From positions 62,001 to 126,000 of the forward strand of contig JAIXSZ010000033.1 of assembly GCA_027484425.1 (NCBI GenBank): a stretch of 64,000 bases of DNA. The letters are read 5' to 3'. Made by a program: the position numbers and the translations under genes. A model generated the notes under the pieces. The model searched no databases and had not been told where the DNA came from. It was given only the letters and a program-made list of their open reading frames with translations. This stretch comes from Sphingobacteriales bacterium (GTDB taxonomy: Bacteria; Bacteroidota; Bacteroidia; Chitinophagales; Chitinophagaceae). Positions 60,768 through 64,000 of the stretch are shown piece by piece (position 1 is the stretch's first letter; the number at the start of each line of letters is the position of its first letter).

Positions 60768-61343
60768 ATGTTGAGTAAAGAGAGCTTGCTGGTGCTAGTA
60801 AAAGAATATGTTGCAATGTTCCCCAATGATGAACCAGAAACCATTGCTTTTAGCGAGTATCTATTCCGCAATACAGATGAAAGTTTGTACAACCGTAAAA
60901 ACTTTGATGGTCACATCACCACCAGTGCTTTTATTATTGACCTCAATACGCACGAAATGTTATTGCTTCGCCATAAGTCGCTCAACAGATGGTTACAGCC
61001 TGGTGGACATACCGAAGGCGATGTTTCGTTGCAGGCTTCAGCCCTCAGAGAGGCTGTTGAAGAAACTGGCATTCCTGCAGACCAATTAACGCTTCGTTCT
61101 ATAAATGCTAATCAAGATGTTCCTTTCGACATAGATTCTCATTACATACCAGCCAATCCTCGCAAGGGCGAAGATGGGCATTACCACCACGATATCAGGT
61201 ATTTATTCGAGTACATAGGCAATCGCAATAATAATTTTAATACTGACGAAGCTACAGGTATGCAATGGGTCAAATTTGATAATCTAAAAACCGATGAAAC
61301 ATTTAGTAGCGTCGTAGCCAAAATTGCCGCTACTATTTTGTAA
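60768..61343 (+). CDS. Nudix hydrolase
   Basis: A 191-residue protein with the Nudix box at about residues 80-102 (GGHTEGDVSLQASALREAVE, then ETGI), which fits G-x5-E-x7-REUxEExGU. Members cleave nucleoside diphosphates linked to another group; the substrate here is unknown. The N-terminal 50 residues precede the core and are helical. The start at 60768 is chosen because of the -7 box at 60741-60748. Confidence 0.9.
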   Translation: MLSKESLLVLVKEYVAMFPNDEPETIAFSEYLFRNTDESLYNRKNFDGHITTSAFIIDLNTHEMLLLRHKSLNRWLQPGGHTEGDVSLQASALREAVEETGIPADQLTLRSINANQDVPFDIDSHYIPANPRKGEDGHYHHDIRYLFEYIGNRNNNFNTDEATGMQWVKFDNLKTDETFSSVVAKIAATIL

Positions 61344-61398
61344 TTCCATTAGTTGGTCTACTTTAAGAGTAGCTATTTACCATAACTATCTGATTTTA

Positions 61399-62130
61399 AT
61401 GAAGTTACTATCTACTATTGTCCTTTTTTTTGTCAGTTATGTTAGTGTATACGCGCAATACAACGACTCAGTAAATTATTACACAGGTCTCGTATCAAAT
61501 GGAACCATCAACAAGACCGCAACTAGTAGAGCATATGTACTCACCAACGTAGTAAAGTTTGGTATTCGTAAGAAAAATTTTGCGTTTAATGCAAATAATA
61601 GTTGGTTGTACGGAGAGCAACAACGAAAACTGACAAACAATGATTTTAATTCTTTAATTGATTTTAGTGTGTATCGCACCCAATCCAGATTCTACTATTG
61701 GGGTTTAGGAAATTACACCACCAATTTTTCCCTCAAAATAAATAATCAATACCAAGTAGGTTTCGGAGCTGCCTTTAATATTCTCGATAAGAAAAATGCC
61801 TACCTCAATGTGAGTAATGGGATACTTTACGAGTACAGTAGCCTTAAGGTAAACGACTCTATCAATGACACCTACAATACTTACCGCAATTCGTTCAGAC
61901 TATCGTTAAGGCTAACCTTTCACGAGTTGCTATCGCTCAATGCCACAGGGTTTTACCAGCAGTCTTTCAACACTGCAGACGATTACATCCTTAAGTCTTC
62001 AACTGGTATGAATATTAAACTAGTCAAGTGGCTGTCGTTGACAACAACCTTCACGTATAACAGGGTCAATCGTACAAACAGAGAGAATCTGCTATTTAAT
62101 TATGGTTTGTCTGTCGACAAATATTTCTAA
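61399..62130 (+). CDS. DUF481-like outer-membrane beta-barrel protein
   Basis: A 243-residue protein with a signal peptide (1-20, ending VYAQ), then about ten amphipathic strands of the kind found in DUF481-type small barrels (FNANNSWLYGEQQRKL, SLKINNQYQVGFGAAFNI, NATGFYQQSFNT), ending in YFxx with a terminal aromatic (DKYF). It is probably inserted in the outer membrane. The start at 61399 is chosen for the signal peptide; an upstream frame from 61324 overlaps the Nudix gene and lacks one. Confidence 0.8.
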   Translation: MKLLSTIVLFFVSYVSVYAQYNDSVNYYTGLVSNGTINKTATSRAYVLTNVVKFGIRKKNFAFNANNSWLYGEQQRKLTNNDFNSLIDFSVYRTQSRFYYWGLGNYTTNFSLKINNQYQVGFGAAFNILDKKNAYLNVSNGILYEYSSLKVNDSINDTYNTYRNSFRLSLRLTFHELLSLNATGFYQQSFNTADDYILKSSTGMNIKLVKWLSLTTTFTYNRVNRTNRENLLFNYGLSVDKYF

Positions 62131-62136
62131 AACCAA

Positions 62137-62892
62137 TTACTTGCTGGCTGTATAAAGCGTTGTTACACCAAAGGTCAGTGGTCGTGCCATAGAATTTTTG
62201 AAACCACAATTATTAAGAATCTTACAAAAACGCTCACCATCCGGAAACACATTTACAGACTCTGGCAAGTAGGTATATGCCGTGCTATGTTTAGAAAACA
62301 GCTTACCTATCAATGGTAGAATATATCTGAAGTAAAAGCTGTACAATTGTTTTATTGGGAAGGCTGTTGGCTGCGAAAACTCTAATATAACTAGTTTTCC
62401 ACCATTACGCATCACTCTATTCATTTCTTTGAGTCCAGTTTCCAGGTTCTCAAAATTACGTACACCATAGGCGCACATTACAGCATCGTAAGAGCCACTT
62501 GCAAAGGGTAGCTGCTCACTATCACCCAGTTGCATGGTTATTACATTACTCAGGTTTTGTTTTTTTATTTTTTTACGCCCCTCTTCCAGCATCATATCTG
62601 CTATATCCACACCCGTTATCTTGGCGTTTTTCACATTGGCCGATGCCGCTATTGCCAGATCTCCCGTTCCAGTAGCTACATCCAGTATTAAACTCGGATT
62701 AATGCTAGAAACTTCCTTTATTGCTTTTTTTCTCCATATTTTATCAATACCCAATGATAAAAAATGGTTTAAAAAATCATAGCGTGCTGCTATGTTGTTA
62801 AACATCGTGGCTACCTGCTCTTTTTTTCCTAGTTCCGATCCCGCGTCCGGTACTACTTTCGATGCCGGGTTGTTGTCTGTTCCTACTTGCAT
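62137..62892 (-). CDS. ubiE: Demethylmenaquinone methyltransferase
   Basis: A 251-residue SAM-dependent methyltransferase. Motif I is LDVATGTGDLAIAA, and QLGDSEQLPFASGSYDAVMCAYGVRNFENLETGL and NRVMRNGGKLVILEFSQP are UbiE/MenG signatures. In Bacteroidota, which make menaquinone, it methylates demethylmenaquinone as the last step. It is convergent with the DUF481-like gene, six bases apart. Confidence 0.95.
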   Translation of the reverse strand: MQVGTDNNPASKVVPDAGSELGKKEQVATMFNNIAARYDFLNHFLSLGIDKIWRKKAIKEVSSINPSLILDVATGTGDLAIAASANVKNAKITGVDIADMMLEEGRKKIKKQNLSNVITMQLGDSEQLPFASGSYDAVMCAYGVRNFENLETGLKEMNRVMRNGGKLVILEFSQPTAFPIKQLYSFYFRYILPLIGKLFSKHSTAYTYLPESVNVFPDGERFCKILNNCGFKNSMARPLTFGVTTLYTASK

Positions 62893-63102
62893 TACAGCAA
62901 ATGTACGAATTGATGGAAATATGCTTGCAATAAGCTCTTCAGTTAGTAATCAGTATTTGTTATACTGTCATACTCATCGCCACACAGGTAAGATATTTTT
63001 TATTAATATCAAAATCAGTGAAGAAAGACGTATCTAGGAATTAATATCTTAATTTTGCTCTAGCATATATTATATCCTTTTTATCACCCAAACCAGAACT
63101 AC
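62893..63102. other. 210-base divergent intergenic region before the secreted protein
   Basis: It lies between ubiE (minus) and the secreted protein (plus). It is AT-rich, with the -7-like TAATTTTG at 63050-63057 on the plus strand and no clear -33 box. No repeats were recognised. Confidence 0.4.
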
Positions 63103-64000
63103 ATGAAGCGAATTTACTTGTCATTTTTATTTTGTCTTTCAGCACTTTTAAGCCAAGCTCAATCTGCAACTGGTTACAAGTTTCTTGCCACGACTGGCAC
63201 CGCCACAGATATCTCTGGTGTTTCCGGTGTAAATACATCTGTCGATCTTAGTGTGGATGAGGCAGTGTTAACCAACATACCCATCGGATTTACTTTTAAT
63301 TATTGTGGTACTAACTATACCACATTATCAGCAAATACCAATGGATGGTTGTCTTTGGCAAATTCTGCACTTGATATCAATCCAGCACAAAATAATTCTG
63401 ATGGGAGTCTGTTTGCCATCGAGAACGGTCAAGGTTTATTGATGCCCTATTGGGACGATTTAGTAGGTTTCGGTGCTAGTGTTTATTATCAGGTTTCTGG
63501 TACCGCTCCTTTCAGAGTATTCACTTTTCAGTATGGCGATCCTACTACTGGTTGGGAAGCATTCGGTAGTTTAGGTACTGCTTTTTTCCAAGTAAAACTG
63601 TATGAAACTTACAATGCCATTCAGTTTGTGTATGGTGCTGAAACTAACCCTTTTAATGCAAATACTGCTACAATAGGCATAGCCAATAGCATTACTGATT
63701 TCCAAACGGCTGATGCTATTTTTCCTTCAGTCACTACCACTTCTACTTTTACCGATGTACTCAATGGCTTTCCTGCTGCCAACACTGTTCTTACATTTAT
63801 GCCATCAGCAGTAGTCTCAGCAGCTCCAGTAGCATTGTCTTTTTCTACTGGTGCAGGTACCAATTCCGATTCTCAGATGGTGAGAATTTTTGCATATAAT
63901 CTCTTGCCCTCCGAGTCTGTTGCTGTTAATGTCAATACCAATTTTCAGATTTATGATGGTAGCAGTTGGGTATCATCACTCACTTTCGCCTCTCGGGTGG
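63103..64000 (+). CDS. Secreted hypothetical protein, 3' end beyond window
   Basis: The frame runs from ATG 63103 to the window edge (299 codons visible) without a stop. It has a signal peptide (MKRIYLSFLFCLSALLSQAQ) and a beta-rich domain with IPIGFTFNYCGTNYTTLSANTNGWL and LLMPYWDDLV, a pattern common in Bacteroidota surface proteins. A type IX sorting tail would be expected beyond the window. A -7-like TAATTTTG lies at 63050-63057. Function unknown. Confidence 0.75.
   Translation, partial: MKRIYLSFLFCLSALLSQAQSATGYKFLATTGTATDISGVSGVNTSVDLSVDEAVLTNIPIGFTFNYCGTNYTTLSANTNGWLSLANSALDINPAQNNSDGSLFAIENGQGLLMPYWDDLVGFGASVYYQVSGTAPFRVFTFQYGDPTTGWEAFGSLGTAFFQVKLYETYNAIQFVYGAETNPFNANTATIGIANSITDFQTADAIFPSVTTTSTFTDVLNGFPAANTVLTFMPSAVVSAAPVALSFSTGAGTNSDSQMVRIFAYNLLPSESVAVNVNTNFQIYDGSSWVSSLTFASRV

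Overview
The window looks like a chromosomal segment of a Bacteroidota bacterium, most likely in the Chitinophagaceae/Sphingobacteriia area. The evidence is a low-GC sequence; many promoter-like TAnnTTTG (-7) boxes with few Shine-Dalgarno sites; type IX secretion C-terminal domains (gliding-motility type B at 29575-32730, type A at 54867-56225); GldA; a Bacteroidota-type GlmU-like protein; a menaquinone-type UbiE; and a 30S S1 protein with an acidic N-terminal tail. No prophage, insertion sequence, CRISPR array or rRNA was seen. One tRNA (Gly, GCC anticodon) is present.

Layout. 1-10.8 kb is mostly housekeeping: the end of an M1/LTA4H-like aminopeptidase, rluF, a GT-C-like membrane protein, sucC, a lytic transglycosylase, a penicillin-acylase-family hydrolase, metF (preceded by a compact structured RNA with its own promoter box and terminator), an EVE protein and an NlpC/P60 hydrolase. 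10.8-18.2 kb is a signalling island: two closely related receivers flank a ThiF-nitroreductase fusion (Rv1355c/MoeY-like) and a GNAT-like acyltransferase, followed by a 7TM sensor kinase, a receiver-kinase hybrid and a stand-alone receiver. 18.3-32.7 kb holds an HMG-CoA-lyase-like enzyme, thiL, an EGF-like lipoprotein, gldA, a PerM-type permease, rpsA, an OmpA lipoprotein, pyrR-pyrB, AMP nucleosidase and a giant secreted adhesin-like protein.

33-36.4 kb is a second signalling operon: a histidine kinase whose membrane domain carries all seven ETR1 residues required for ethylene binding, an Rcp1-like receiver overlapping it, and a receiver-PAS-PAS protein. Next come chrA and a TetR-TolC-HlyD-DHA2 drug-efflux operon with duplicated palindromic operators. 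42.9-54 kb contains hydrolases, a GlmU-like enzyme, ribosomal protein L31 type B, a TlpA-like thioredoxin, an M28 peptidase, a divergent HxlR/NmrA pair with shared promoters, tRNA-Gly and an amidohydrolase. At 54.1-54.7 kb lies a VapBC-like pair whose PIN toxin is interrupted by a single in-frame TAG.

54.9-59.3 kb reads as one minus-strand ECF-sigma operon: sigma factor, a short membrane (anti-sigma-like) protein, a Spy/CpxP-like protein, MbnP, an MbnH-type dihaem peroxidase and a YHYH-domain secreted protein. This suggests a copper- or envelope-stress function. 59.4-64 kb contains a DUF7009-like protein, fdhD, a Nudix hydrolase, a DUF481-like outer-membrane protein, ubiE and the start of a secreted protein that runs off the window.

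All family assignments are by reading the translated sequence and recalled family motifs; no database search was run.
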